NCBI RefSeq assembly: GCF_025144465.1
Contig: NZ_CP083553.1
Coordinates: 3,403,001-3,467,000 of the forward strand
Length of the DNA: 64,000 nucleotides
DNA from: Leisingera sp. S132
GTDB taxonomy: Bacteria > Pseudomonadota > Alphaproteobacteria > Rhodobacterales > Rhodobacteraceae
Direction: 5' to 3'
The position numbers were made by a program, and so were the translations under genes. Under the pieces are notes generated by a model. It was not told where the DNA came from and ran no database searches. It was given only the letters and a program-made list of their open reading frames with translations. Positions 1-10,006 of the stretch are shown here, one piece after another. How positions within the stretch are numbered: position 1 is the first letter of the stretch; each line of letters begins with the position of its first letter.

Positions 1-418
1 GCGCCAGGGCAAGGCCGGAGGTCACATTGACCAGGAAGCTGCCTGGTGTGCGCGCCAGAACCGGAAGCAGCCCGGCGGCAAGATGCATGGGCGCTGTCAG
101 GTTCACCACCAGCTCCTGCTCGATATCCTGCGCGTCCGCCGTGCCTTTGACAAAATCAGAGGCGATTTGAATGCCCGCGTTGTTGATCACCCCGTCCAGC
201 CGCCGCCCCTGCAGCCCGGCAATCAGCGCAGTGCGCGCGCGGCGGTCTCCCAGGTCGCAGGCCAGCCGCTCAATGCCCTCTGGCAGATCATCCAGCGCTT
301 TGCTGGTGCGGGCCAGCGCCAGAACCTCTGCGCCTTCTGCCGCCAGCTGCAATGCCAGCGCCCGTCCGATCCCGCAGGATGCACCGGTAACCAGAATGCG
401 TCTGCCGTCAAACCGCAT
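1..418 (-). CDS. SDR-family NAD(P)-dependent oxidoreductase, 3' end outside window
   Basis: The translation starts MRFDGRRILVTGASCGIG and carries the Rossmann-fold glycine motif TGxxxGIG of short-chain dehydrogenases near residue 11. An NNAG motif follows near residue 82. The ATG is at 418 and the frame stays open to the window edge, so about 139 residues are visible and the catalytic YxxxK region is missing. The start overlaps the stop of the darcynin-like gene by 11 bp, so the two are probably translationally coupled. The substrate cannot be inferred. The family call is firm; the biological role is unknown. Confidence 0.85.
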   Translation of the reverse strand, partial: MRFDGRRILVTGASCGIGRALALQLAAEGAEVLALARTSKALDDLPEGIERLACDLGDRRARTALIAGLQGRRLDGVINNAGIQIASDFVKGTADAQDIEQELVVNLTAPMHLAAGLLPVLARTPGSFLVNVTSGLALA

Positions 419-731
419 GGGCGGCCTCGTAGGTGCGGAAGCCGTTTTCAAAAGACGGGATGATCCCGGTGACCGTGAAGTAGCCCTCGGCGATCAGGGC
501 GGTATCCCGCAGTTGCTCGATGGCAAAATAGTAGGCCTCCGGCGTCTCTGCTTCGATCATCGCCACATCGCTGACATCCGCATGAAACGCCTCGGCATCG
601 AAATGGCGCAGCGACAGCCCGTTTCGGGTGAAGGGCTCCAGCCCGGCAGCGGCGATGCGTCCGCGTTCCGCGCGGCTGAGGCGCAGCCAGCCGGGGGAGG
701 CCCGCAGCAGCAGGAAGATGGTCATTTTCAT
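408..731 (-). CDS. Darcynin-family small protein of unknown function
   Basis: This is a 107-residue protein beginning MKMTIFLLLRASPGWLRL. That N-terminus (a hydrophobic strand, then P-x-W-L-x-L-S-R and an R-rich turn) matches my recollection of the darcynin family of about 110-residue alpha/beta proteins with no assigned function. The ATG at 731 is preceded by GGAGG seven bases upstream; the open frame continues further, but only this start has a ribosome site. It lies first in a two-gene unit with the SDR gene, divergent from a TetR gene. I infer that the TetR protein controls the pair. Family assignment is by pattern memory only. Confidence 0.6.
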   Translation of the reverse strand: MKMTIFLLLRASPGWLRLSRAERGRIAAAGLEPFTRNGLSLRHFDAEAFHADVSDVAMIEAETPEAYYFAIEQLRDTALIAEGYFTVTGIIPSFENGFRTYEAAHAV

Positions 732-764
732 CGGGAAACCTCCGGGATGTTGTCTTTGCCGCCA

Positions 765-790
765 AGAATGTGAAGAATTGCTCACATTCT
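765..790. promoter_or_regulatory. Perfect 9-8-9 inverted repeat, probable TetR operator
   Basis: The arm AGAATGTGA (765-773) is exactly repeated in inverse as TCACATTCT (782-790) with an 8-bp spacer. It sits between the darcynin-like start (731) and the tetR start (823), the usual place for an operator shared by a divergent TetR gene and its targets. The symmetry is seen directly; binding is inferred. Confidence 0.6.
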
Positions 791-822
791 CAACTCGCGT
801 TCCCGGCAGGAAGCCACCCGCA

Positions 823-1455
823 ATGCACAGCCCAAGAAAACAAGCCCGCCAGGCCCGCTCCCGCGCCACCCAGGAGGCGATCGTGGAGGCGGCGGCTCGC
901 ATTCTGGAAACTGCGGGGCGGGAGGGATTGACCACAAATGCGATTGCCGAACGGGCGGGCGTCAGCATCGGCTCGCTGTATCAGTATTTCCCCAACAAAG
1001 AGGCAGTGCTGGCCGCGGTTCTGCGCAGCAAGCGGGCTGAACTTCTGGGGTGGATGCGGGACGCCGCAGAGCGTTGCCGCGATGCGCCGCCGGAGGCGGC
1101 ATTGCGGGCATTGCTGGAAGCCGGGATGCGGCATCAGTTCGAACGCCCCCGGCTGGCGATGGAGGCAGAGTATGCCGAACAGCACTTGCAGCTGGCACCG
1201 GAAACCGCAGCATTGGCGCAGGAGATGGCTCAGATCGTACTGGACACCATCCGCCGGTTTTCCCCCGCCGCCGGACCGCAGGAGGCCCGCGACGTGGTCG
1301 CCATTGCCAAGGGCATGATCAACTCTGCCGCTTTTGCCGGCGAAGCAGGCGGTGCCGCGCTGGTCCAACGGGTGGAACGCGCGATCCGGGGTTACTTGCG
1401 CGAAACCGCGTCAAACAGCGCCGAAATCCGCGCGGCTTCCTCTGCCGCGCCATAG
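823..1455 (+). CDS. TetR/AcrR-family transcriptional regulator
   Basis: This 210-residue protein has a typical TetR N-terminus: a basic start, then a helix-turn-helix at about residues 30-55 containing TTNAIAERAGVSIGSLYQYF. The C-terminal half is the variable ligand-binding domain. The ATG at 823 (MHSPRK) was chosen because the longer open frame upstream runs across the divergent promoter and darcynin gene. It is transcribed away from the darcynin/SDR pair and probably represses it and itself through the palindrome at 765-790. Its last 64 bp overlap the 3' end of rlmJ on the other strand. The ligand is unknown. Confidence 0.9.
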   Translation: MHSPRKQARQARSRATQEAIVEAAARILETAGREGLTTNAIAERAGVSIGSLYQYFPNKEAVLAAVLRSKRAELLGWMRDAAERCRDAPPEAALRALLEAGMRHQFERPRLAMEAEYAEQHLQLAPETAALAQEMAQIVLDTIRRFSPAAGPQEARDVVAIAKGMINSAAFAGEAGGAALVQRVERAIRGYLRETASNSAEIRAASSAAP

Positions 1456-2186
1456 GGCGCGTTGACCACGAACATGCCGCTGCCGACCATCCGGTGGCCT
1501 TCGCGCACCGGCGGAAAGGAAACCTCGTGGCGCAGCGCATCAGGCAACCCCTGCGCCTCCAGCGCCTTCAGCATCATCTTATGGCTGCCGTCCCGCAGGA
1601 TCGGATACCACAGCGCGATGACGCCGACGTTCCACTTCTTGTGCAGCTGGCCGATGATGCCGGGGATGCGGGCATAGTCGGATTTGATCTCGTAACTGGG
1701 GTCGATCAGCAACAGGCCGCGGCGCGGGGTTGGCGGTGCCAGCGACATGGCGAGCTCAAACCCGTCCTGCTGGTGCACCTTGGCCTTCCAGGGCTTCAGC
1801 GCGGCGCGCAATTCAGCGTTTTCCTGCGGGTGCAGCTCGGCGAATTGCAGCGAATCGCCGGCGCGCAGCAGCGAGGCTGCGATCAGCGGCGATCCGGGAT
1901 AGGCGGCCGCGCCGTGCGCCTTGCGGGTCTCCGACAGGGCGCGGTGCAGCGGATGATCCGCTGCCAGACCCTGCTCTGCCAGAACCTTGGTGATGCCCTG
2001 TTCTGCCTCGCCGGTCTTGACCGCTTCGGGCGCGTCCAGCTGATAGAGACCACGGCCCGCGTGGGTCTCGATATAGCTGACCGGTTTGTCCTTGCGGGTA
2101 AGATAGGCCAGCATCCAGGCAAGCAGCGCGTGCTTCTGGACGTCGGCCAGGTTTCCGGCGTGGTAGATGTGCTGGTAAGAGAGCAT
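1392..2186 (-). CDS. rlmJ: 23S rRNA (adenine(2030)-N(6))-methyltransferase RlmJ
   Basis: The protein has 264 residues and begins MLSYQHIYHAGNLADVQKH, the hallmark N-terminus of RlmJ, which uses SAM to methylate A2030 of 23S rRNA. The amino-methylase catalytic motif appears as LLLIDPSYE, in place of the DPPYE seen in many relatives. The ATG at 2186 has AGGAGG just upstream; the longer reading frame lacks a ribosome site. The gene is monocistronic, and its 3' end runs 64 bp into the convergent tetR gene, so transcripts of the two can pair. Confidence 0.93.
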   Translation of the reverse strand: MLSYQHIYHAGNLADVQKHALLAWMLAYLTRKDKPVSYIETHAGRGLYQLDAPEAVKTGEAEQGITKVLAEQGLAADHPLHRALSETRKAHGAAAYPGSPLIAASLLRAGDSLQFAELHPQENAELRAALKPWKAKVHQQDGFELAMSLAPPTPRRGLLLIDPSYEIKSDYARIPGIIGQLHKKWNVGVIALWYPILRDGSHKMMLKALEAQGLPDALRHEVSFPPVREGHRMVGSGMFVVNAPYGAAEEAARISALFDAVSRK

Positions 2187-2306
2187 TTTCCTCCTGTAGC
2201 GGCAAATCTCAAGCGGAGGAAGGGGCAGCGTACGCCCGGTAAACGGAATCTCAACCTGGCTGCGGCAGGCTGCACCCCGACAAGACACCGCAGAATGCAG
2301 GTTCAC

Positions 2307-3095
2307 ATGCCCCTCAGAATGAGCGCCTTTGCCCTAGCCCTGACATTTCTGGCCTTGCTGCTGTGCACAGCAGCCGCCGTCAGCGCACAAGGCTATTCGC
2401 TGGTCGGCAACCAATTCTTCCTGCAAAAAGCCTCTGCTCCGATGCCAGGCCCGGCCCCATCCGAAGTTCCGGCCCCGCAGGCAATTGCAAGCCTGCTGCC
2501 CGACACCCTGCCGGGCGCCGATCAGGGCCGCGGGGCGGTATCGCTCAATCCCGGTGCGGCCAGCCTGTTCCGCGGCCGCAGCGGCGGCGGGCTGTTTGCC
2601 CCCATCCTCAAGGCACCGCCCAGCGTCAAACGCCTGCTGGACCTGATTGCCAGCGCCGAAGCCGGCAAGGCGCAATATGACGCGGTGCAATACGGGGCCA
2701 CCCGCAAGCCGCCGAAGAAGCCGACGAGCATGACGATTGCCGAGATCAACGCATGGATTGACGCCACCCCGGGCCAGCCCCATGCCATCGGGCGCTATCA
2801 GTTCATCCCCGCTACGCTGCGGCGCCTGGTCAGGCATCAGGGCGTGAAACCGCAAGCCCGCTTCACGCCAGAGCTGCAGGACCAGCTGGCGCATCAGCTG
2901 GTGGAGGAAGCCGGCTACAGCGCCTTCCTGGCCAAGGACATGCCGCGCAAGACCTTCATGCTCAATCTGGCCAAGATCTGGGCCGGGCTTCCCGTCTCCA
3001 GCGGAAAATCCTATTACGAGGGCTATGCCGGCAACAGCGCCAGCCTGACCTGGGCGCATTTCACGGCGGAAATGCAGCGGATCTTTCCGGCCTGA
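2307..3095 (+). CDS. Secreted lysozyme-like muramidase (GH104-like)
   Basis: The protein has about 262 residues. A signal peptide (MPLRMSAFALALTFLALL, cleavage after AVSAQ) targets it to the periplasm. A Pro/Ala-rich linker follows, then a C-terminal domain with LLDLIASAEAGKAQYDAVQY, whose Glu near residue 118 fits the catalytic acid of lambda-lysozyme-like muramidases, and HAIGRYQFIPATL, like the A-x-GRYQ motif of that family. Three in-frame ATGs (2295, 2307, 2319) lack a strong ribosome site; 2307 gives the best signal peptide. Probable role is peptidoglycan cleavage. It lies directly upstream of the rod-shape operon but is separated by 231 bp. Confidence 0.7.
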   Translation: MPLRMSAFALALTFLALLLCTAAAVSAQGYSLVGNQFFLQKASAPMPGPAPSEVPAPQAIASLLPDTLPGADQGRGAVSLNPGAASLFRGRSGGGLFAPILKAPPSVKRLLDLIASAEAGKAQYDAVQYGATRKPPKKPTSMTIAEINAWIDATPGQPHAIGRYQFIPATLRRLVRHQGVKPQARFTPELQDQLAHQLVEEAGYSAFLAKDMPRKTFMLNLAKIWAGLPVSSGKSYYEGYAGNSASLTWAHFTAEMQRIFPA

Positions 3096-3221
3096 CCTCT
3101 CCCGGCCCAGCACCTGCAGCAGCCCGTCCGGGCATGTCTCCCGGCCGCCGCCGGAACAGCGCGTGAACACGGCAGACTGACGCCACAGGATACTGGGCGG
3201 AAAGGCGCTGTTTCACCATAA

Positions 3222-4373
<1,152 letters not shown>

Positions 4374-4436
4374 CAGCCCCCCGCCCGCCAGAACGGCGCC
4401 AGCTGACAGGCTGGAGTGGCGGCTGGAAGGAGAGAC

Positions 4437-5378
4437 GTGGCAAAGGACAAGTCACAGCGCGACGATTACGCAACCCCGCTGCGGCGCCTGCTGACAGCGG
4501 TTTTGTGCCTTTGCCTTGCGGCGATCTTTGTCGTGTGGCGGATCGACAGCCCGCGGGTGGAACGCTTCCGCGCGCAGGTGGTGGACAGGGTGGTGCCCAG
4601 CATGGATTGGGCAATGGTGCCGGTCACTGCCACAATCAACCTGATCCGCGATTTCCAAAGCTACCAGCGGCTGGCCGAGCAGAACCGCGAACTGCGCAGC
4701 GAGCTGCGCCAGATGCGGGCCTGGAAAGAGGCGGCTTTGCAGCTGGAGCAGGAAAACGCCCGGCTTCTGGACCTCAACAACGTGCGGCTGGACCCGCAGC
4801 TCACCTATATCACCGGCGTGGTGATGGCCGACAGCGGCTCGCCCTTCCGCCAGTCGGTGGTGCTGAACGTCGGCAGCCGCGACGGGGTGCATGACGGCTG
4901 GGCCGCGATGGACGGCATCGGCCTAGTGGGACGGATCTCCGGCACCGGGCGCAACACCGCGCGGGTGATCCTGCTGACCGATGCCGCCAGCGCCGTGCCC
5001 GCCACCATCCAGCCCTCCGGCCAGACCGCGCTGGTTACCGGCGATAACAGCGCCGCGCCGGTGCTCAGCTTTCTGGAAAACCCCGACCTGGTGCGCCCTG
5101 GTGACCGGGTGATCTCCTCCGGCGACGGTTCCGTCTTTCCCGCGGGCTTGCTGATCGGCCAGGTGGCCAAGGACCGGTCGGGGCGGATGCGTGTGCGGCT
5201 GTCTGCGGACTACGGCCGGCTGGAATTCCTGCGGGTGCTGCGCCATCACGGCACGCAAGTGATCCAGGATCCCGGCGGGCTGGTCGGAGCCATCCCCGGC
5301 GATCCGCAGCCGCAGCCCCGGCCCGAAACCCTGGGGGAGGACAGCACCGAAGGCACGGCTGAGGCCGGCAATGGCTAA
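4437..5378 (+). CDS. mreC: Rod shape-determining protein MreC
   Basis: The protein has 313 residues. A cytoplasmic tail is followed by one membrane helix (about 18-36), a coiled coil (about 70-115, rich in Leu, Glu and Gln) and the periplasmic beta-barrel domains (GVVMADSGSPFRQSVVLN, then GLVGRISGTGRNTARVILL). It links MreB to PBP2 and RodA in the elongasome. The start is the GTG at 4437, seven bases after AAGGAGA; a GTG 21 bp upstream lacks a site. The C-terminus is Pro/Glu-rich and probably disordered. Its end overlaps mreD by 8 bp. Confidence 0.96.
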   Translation: MAKDKSQRDDYATPLRRLLTAVLCLCLAAIFVVWRIDSPRVERFRAQVVDRVVPSMDWAMVPVTATINLIRDFQSYQRLAEQNRELRSELRQMRAWKEAALQLEQENARLLDLNNVRLDPQLTYITGVVMADSGSPFRQSVVLNVGSRDGVHDGWAAMDGIGLVGRISGTGRNTARVILLTDAASAVPATIQPSGQTALVTGDNSAAPVLSFLENPDLVRPGDRVISSGDGSVFPAGLLIGQVAKDRSGRMRVRLSADYGRLEFLRVLRHHGTQVIQDPGGLVGAIPGDPQPQPRPETLGEDSTEGTAEAGNG

Positions 5379-5907
5379 CACGTCGCCCGCCCGGATCTGG
5401 ACCATGCGCGCTGCCTTTCCCGCCGTGGCGCTGCTCATCATGTTCTTCCACTTGCTGCCGCTGGAGACCGAGCCGCGGTTCTGGGCGCCGCCGGATCTGC
5501 TGATGGCACTGGCCATGGCCTGGAGCCTGCGCCGTCCCGATTTTGTGCCTGCGCTGTCCATCGGCCTGGTGATGCTTCTGGCGGATTTGCTGTTCCACCG
5601 CCCGCCAGGGCTGCTGGCGCTGCTGACGGTTCTGGGGTGCGGCTTCCTCAAGGGCCGCGCGGCACCTCACCGCGAAAGCACCTTTGCCAGCGAGTGGCTG
5701 GCGGTCGCCCTGGTGCTGACCGGGATTGCCACGCTGAACCGGCTGATCCTGACCCTGTTCGGGGTTGCCCAGGCACAGCTCAGCCTGACGGTAATCCAGG
5801 TTGTGATGACCATTGCCGCCTATCCGCTGGCAGTTTGGGCCAGCCAGTCTATTCTGGGGGTGCGCAAACTGTCCCCGTCTGAAGCCGAAACTCTGGTGAG
5901 CCGCTGA
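5371..5907 (+). CDS. mreD: Rod shape-determining membrane protein MreD
   Basis: This 178-residue hydrophobic protein has about five predicted membrane segments, as expected for MreD, which joins MreC in the inner membrane. Sequence conservation in this family is low, so the call rests on size, hydrophobicity and position between mreC and mrdA. It overlaps mreC by 8 bp, and its TGA shares one base with the mrdA ATG, which implies coupled translation. Confidence 0.93.
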   Translation: MANTSPARIWTMRAAFPAVALLIMFFHLLPLETEPRFWAPPDLLMALAMAWSLRRPDFVPALSIGLVMLLADLLFHRPPGLLALLTVLGCGFLKGRAAPHRESTFASEWLAVALVLTGIATLNRLILTLFGVAQAQLSLTVIQVVMTIAAYPLAVWASQSILGVRKLSPSEAETLVSR

Positions 5908-7853
5908 TGAAACGCAATCCCAAGGATCTGGATGCCGCACATGGCAAGATGACCCGGCGGGCGCTGTTCCTGGGCGGGCTGCAGCTGGCCTTTGCCGGCG
6001 GGCTGGCCGCCCGGATGCGCTATCTGCAGGTGGACCAGGCCGATGAGTTCCGCCTGCTGGCCGAGGAAAACCGGATCAATATCCGCCTGCTGCCGCCCGC
6101 CCGCGGACAGATCTTTGACCGCAACGGGCTGATTATCGCGCAGAACTCGCCCTCCTACCGGATCACCGTGGTGCCGGAAGATGCCGGCGACGTGGAGGCG
6201 GTGATTGCCAAGCTCTCCAGTCTGGTGCGGCTGGACCCGGAGGACCTTGAGCGCGCCCGCACCGAGATGCGCCGATCGCCGCCGTTCCTGCCGATCACCC
6301 TGGCAGATCGAATCGGCTGGGAGGATATCTCCAAGGTGGCGGTGAATGCCCCTGCCCTGCCCGGTGTCACCCCCGAGGTGGGCCTGACACGGGTTTATCC
6401 GCAGCTTGGGGATTTTGCTCATGTCATCGGCTATGTCGGGCCGGTCTCCGACTATGACCTGAGCAAGATGGAGGACCCGGAGCCGGTCCTGATGATCCCG
6501 CGTTTCCAGATCGGCAAGGTCGGCTTCGAGGCCAAGCGCGAGGATGTGCTGCGCGGCAAGGCCGGCGCCAAGCGCGTGGAGGTTAACGCCACTGGCCGGG
6601 TGATGCGCGAGCTGGACCGGCGTGAGGGGATTTCAGGCGCCGACATGCAGCTGACCATCGACGCGGAGCTGCAGAATTACGTGCAGGCGCGGCTGGGCCG
6701 GGAAAGCGCCGCTGCGGTGGTGATCGACTGCGAGGATGGCGATATCCGCGCGATATGCTCCTCACCCAGTTTCGACCCCAACCTGTTCGTGCGCGGCATT
6801 TCGGTCGCCGACTACCGGATGCTGACTGAGGACAATTACCGCCCCCTGTCCAACAAGACGGTGCAGGGCACCTACCCGCCCGGCTCCACCTTTAAGATGA
6901 TCACGGCGCTGGCCGCACTGGAAAACGGCGTCGTCGGACCTGAGGAAACCGTCTGGTGCCCCGGCCACCTGAAGGTCGCCGGCCGCCGCTTCCACTGCTG
7001 GAAACGGGCGGGCCACGGGCGTGTCGACCTGAACACCTCGCTAAAGCGGTCCTGCGATGTCTATTATTATGACGTGGCCATCAAGACCGGCATCAACAAG
7101 ATTTCCGAAATGGCCAATCTGTTCGGCCTGGGCATCAAACACGACCTGCCGATGTCTGCGGTGGCCCAGGGGATCACCCCGACCAAGGAGTGGAAATCCA
7201 GTTCCTATGGCAAGGACTGGCTGATTGGCGACACTGCAAACGCCTCCATCGGGCAGGGCTACATGCTGGCCTCTCCCTTGCAGCTGGCCGTCATGACCGC
7301 GCGGATTGCCACCGGGCGCAGCGTGACGCCGCGGCTGCTGAAGTCTCTGGACGGTGTCGAGCAGCCCAGCGGCGCGGGCGAGCCGCTGCCAGTCAGTGAA
7401 AACAGCCTGCGCATGGTGCGCCGCGGCATGTATTCCGTCAGCAACGACCGTCGCGGCACCGCCTACCGCTCCCGTATTCTCCCCAAGGAGATGGAGATGG
7501 CCGGCAAGACCGGCACCAGCCAGGTCCGCAACATCACCGCCGCAGAACGCGCAGCCGGTGTGATCCGCAACGAAGACCTGCCGTGGGAAAGGCGCGACCA
7601 TGCGCTGTTTGTCTGCTTTGCTCCCTACGACAAGCCGAAATATGCGGTTGCTGTGGTTGTTGAACACGGCGGCGGCGGTTCCAAGGCGGCAGCGCCGGTG
7701 GCCCGCGACGTGATGCTTCAGGCGCTGTACAACGGCACCCCGCCGCTGGAGGCCTATCCCAAGGCCGACCGCAGCCGCATCAAGGCGCAGCAGGAGAGGC
7801 TGGAGCGCGAACGCGTCAAGCGCCCGCTGGGCAGCAGGAGCAGCCGGGCATGA
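5907..7853 (+). CDS. mrdA: Peptidoglycan transpeptidase PBP2
   Basis: The protein has 648 residues and is a class B penicillin-binding protein. It has a short cytoplasmic part, one N-terminal membrane helix, a pedestal domain and a C-terminal transpeptidase domain. Catalytic motifs are visible: PPGSTFK (nucleophile Ser about 327), an S-x-D motif in KRSCDVYYYD and KTGTS. It crosslinks peptidoglycan during cell elongation with RodA as glycosyltransferase. The tail after the transpeptidase domain is Arg/Lys-rich. Its stop overlaps the rodA start as ATGA. Confidence 0.97.
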   Translation: MKRNPKDLDAAHGKMTRRALFLGGLQLAFAGGLAARMRYLQVDQADEFRLLAEENRINIRLLPPARGQIFDRNGLIIAQNSPSYRITVVPEDAGDVEAVIAKLSSLVRLDPEDLERARTEMRRSPPFLPITLADRIGWEDISKVAVNAPALPGVTPEVGLTRVYPQLGDFAHVIGYVGPVSDYDLSKMEDPEPVLMIPRFQIGKVGFEAKREDVLRGKAGAKRVEVNATGRVMRELDRREGISGADMQLTIDAELQNYVQARLGRESAAAVVIDCEDGDIRAICSSPSFDPNLFVRGISVADYRMLTEDNYRPLSNKTVQGTYPPGSTFKMITALAALENGVVGPEETVWCPGHLKVAGRRFHCWKRAGHGRVDLNTSLKRSCDVYYYDVAIKTGINKISEMANLFGLGIKHDLPMSAVAQGITPTKEWKSSSYGKDWLIGDTANASIGQGYMLASPLQLAVMTARIATGRSVTPRLLKSLDGVEQPSGAGEPLPVSENSLRMVRRGMYSVSNDRRGTAYRSRILPKEMEMAGKTGTSQVRNITAAERAAGVIRNEDLPWERRDHALFVCFAPYDKPKYAVAVVVEHGGGGSKAAAPVARDVMLQALYNGTPPLEAYPKADRSRIKAQQERLERERVKRPLGSRSSRA

Positions 7854-9001
7854 GCTATCTTGAGTACCACGCCAAATCGACCCCCACCGGCCTGCGCAAG
7901 ATCCTGCATCTGAACTGGGGGCTGACGCTGCTCTTGATCACCGTGTCCAGCGTCGGCTTTCTGATGCTCTATTCGGTGGCGGGCGGCTCGTTCAGCCCCT
8001 GGGTGGAACCGCAGGTCAAGCGCTTTGCCCTTGGCCTTGGCGTGATGTTCGTGGTGGCGATGATCCCGATCTGGTTCTGGCGCAATATCTCGGCGGTAGC
8101 CTACCTGGGGTCGCTGGCGCTGCTGGTTGCGGTGGAACTGTTCGGCACCGTCGGCATGGGCGCACAGCGCTGGATCGACATCGGCTTCATGCGGCTGCAG
8201 CCGTCGGAAGTGACCAAGATCGCGCTGGTGATGCTGCTGGCCGCCTATTACGACTGGCTGCCTGCCGAGAAGACCTCGCGCCCCTTGTGGGTGCTGCTGC
8301 CGGTGGCGCTGATCCTTATTCCGACGGCGCTGGTTCTGAAACAGCCGGACCTGGGCACCTCGATCCTGCTGATGGCAGCAGGCGGCGGGGTAATGTTTCT
8401 CGCGGGCGTGCACTGGGCCTATTTCGTGGCGGTGATTGCCGCTGGCGCCGGGCTGGTCAGCGCGGTGTTCCAAAGCCGCGGCACCGACTGGCAGCTGCTG
8501 AAGGACTACCAGTTCCGCCGCATCGACACTTTCCTGGACCCCTCGCAGGACCCCCTGGGCGCAGGCTATCACATCACCCAGTCCAAGATCGCGCTGGGAT
8601 CCGGCGGCTGGTCCGGGCGCGGCTTCATGCAAGGCACCCAGTCGCGGCTGAACTTCCTGCCGGAAAAGCACACCGACTTCATCTTCACCACCCTGGCGGA
8701 GGAATTCGGCTTTATCGGCGGCGTTACCCTGCTGTCAATCTACATGCTGATCATCGTGTTCTGCATCGCCTCGGCGATTGCCGCCAAGGACCGGTTCTCT
8801 TCGCTGGTGATCATGGGCATCGCCATCACCTTCTTCCTGTTCTTTGCCGTGAACATGTCGATGGTGATGGGACTGGCCCCGGTGGTCGGCGTGCCGCTGC
8901 CGATGGTCTCGTACGGCGGCTCCGCCATGCTGGTTCTGCTCGGTGCCTTCGGTATCGTGCAAAGCGCCCATATCCACCGTCCAAGGCAAGCATCACGCTA
9001 A
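7850..9001 (+). CDS. rodA: Peptidoglycan glycosyltransferase RodA
   Basis: This 383-residue polytopic protein belongs to the SEDS family (FtsW/RodA/SpoVE). Around ten hydrophobic segments are apparent, with conserved stretches QPDLGTSILL, KHTDFIFTTLAEEFGFIGG and GVPLPMVSYGGSAMLV. It polymerises lipid II into glycan strands at the inner membrane in partnership with PBP2. It is the last gene of the rod-shape operon and overlaps mrdA by 4 bp. No strong terminator is visible before the convergent LysR gene. Confidence 0.97.
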   Translation: MSYLEYHAKSTPTGLRKILHLNWGLTLLLITVSSVGFLMLYSVAGGSFSPWVEPQVKRFALGLGVMFVVAMIPIWFWRNISAVAYLGSLALLVAVELFGTVGMGAQRWIDIGFMRLQPSEVTKIALVMLLAAYYDWLPAEKTSRPLWVLLPVALILIPTALVLKQPDLGTSILLMAAGGGVMFLAGVHWAYFVAVIAAGAGLVSAVFQSRGTDWQLLKDYQFRRIDTFLDPSQDPLGAGYHITQSKIALGSGGWSGRGFMQGTQSRLNFLPEKHTDFIFTTLAEEFGFIGGVTLLSIYMLIIVFCIASAIAAKDRFSSLVIMGIAITFFLFFAVNMSMVMGLAPVVGVPLPMVSYGGSAMLVLLGAFGIVQSAHIHRPRQASR

Positions 9002-9051
9002 GAATTCAGGGCGATCTTGTGACCCTGCACTGACCTGGAACTGCCAGGTGC

Positions 9052-9894
9052 TCAGCCCCGCCCGGTCAGCTGCCCCAGCAGGAACTCGATCACCGGACGC
9101 TCCGCATCCCGGGTCCAGGTCAGCACGCCAATATCCCGCGCAGGCGCTGCAAGGACAGAAACCTCAAGCCCCGGAAACCGCGCCTGACGCCCGGCCCAAT
9201 CCGGCAGAACCGCCTGCCCCAGCCCGTCCTGAACCATCTGTGCAATCATCTCAGGCGCATCAGCCTCGGCAAGGATTTCCGGCTCCGGCACCAGCGCGCT
9301 CAGCACCTGCCAGCAGGCTGCGCCGCCCCAGCTGCCGCGGCTGTAGACGATAAACGGCAGGGCAGCCTCCGGCACTGCCTGCTCTGGCCGCATCAGACAG
9401 ACAGGCTGCCGCGCCAACACTTTGAACTGCATCGTTTTCGGCAGCTCAAACGGCGGCCGTACCAGAATTGCAGCGTCCAGGCGCTCCTCCTCAAAGGCGC
9501 TGTACAGCGTGCTCGACGCGCCCGGCACCAGATGCAGCCCGACCTCCGGAGCCTGGTCCCGCAATGCCGCCGCCAGCTGCGGCGCGTAATCGCCCAGCGC
9601 CGTTGACACCGCCCCCAGCCGCAGCGGTCCCGCCAGATCCCGCAGATGCAGCGCAGCGGCCAAAGACTCTTGCATTGCCACCATCCGGCGCAGCTGCGGC
9701 AGCACGGCACGGCATTGCGGCGTCGGCTGCATCACCCGCCCGGCCCGGCGCAGCAGCGGCGCCTTCAACTCAGCTTCCAACGCCGCCACCCGCTGCGCCA
9801 CCGCCGAGGCGGTGATCCCTTCGGCCCGCGCCGCTGCCGCCAGAGATCCCAGCTCAACAACCGACAGCAAGCAAGAGACAAACTTCAAATCCAT
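9052..9894 (-). CDS. LysR-family transcriptional regulator
   Basis: The protein has 280 residues. An N-terminal winged helix-turn-helix (AAAARAEGITASAVAQRVAA at about 19-38) is followed by a periplasmic-binding-like effector domain. It is divergent from the VOC/reductase gene pair across 112 bp, so it probably regulates that pair in response to a small molecule. The effector domain gives no clue to the ligand that I can read. Confidence 0.9.
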   Translation of the reverse strand: MDLKFVSCLLSVVELGSLAAAARAEGITASAVAQRVAALEAELKAPLLRRAGRVMQPTPQCRAVLPQLRRMVAMQESLAAALHLRDLAGPLRLGAVSTALGDYAPQLAAALRDQAPEVGLHLVPGASSTLYSAFEEERLDAAILVRPPFELPKTMQFKVLARQPVCLMRPEQAVPEAALPFIVYSRGSWGGAACWQVLSALVPEPEILAEADAPEMIAQMVQDGLGQAVLPDWAGRQARFPGLEVSVLAAPARDIGVLTWTRDAERPVIEFLLGQLTGRG

Positions 9895-10006
9895 AGTTTT
9901 CCTTATGTCTGAAACCAGAAAGAGTAGCTAGGCCGTTTCCAGCAGCCACGGTAAAACCAGCCCGAACCCATTCCAGCACCCGGCTCTAAAAAGTGAGACA
10001 CCCCGT

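Noticed and set aside
1050-2294. Long plus-strand open frame running antisense to rlmJ into the muramidase gene
   Set aside because: It is a GC-rich shadow frame; rlmJ on the other strand is clearly real. Only the part after 2295 with a signal peptide was kept.
9033-9051. ACCTGG/CCAGGT inverted repeat after rodA as a terminator
   Set aside because: The stem is only six pairs with no T-run; too weak to call.
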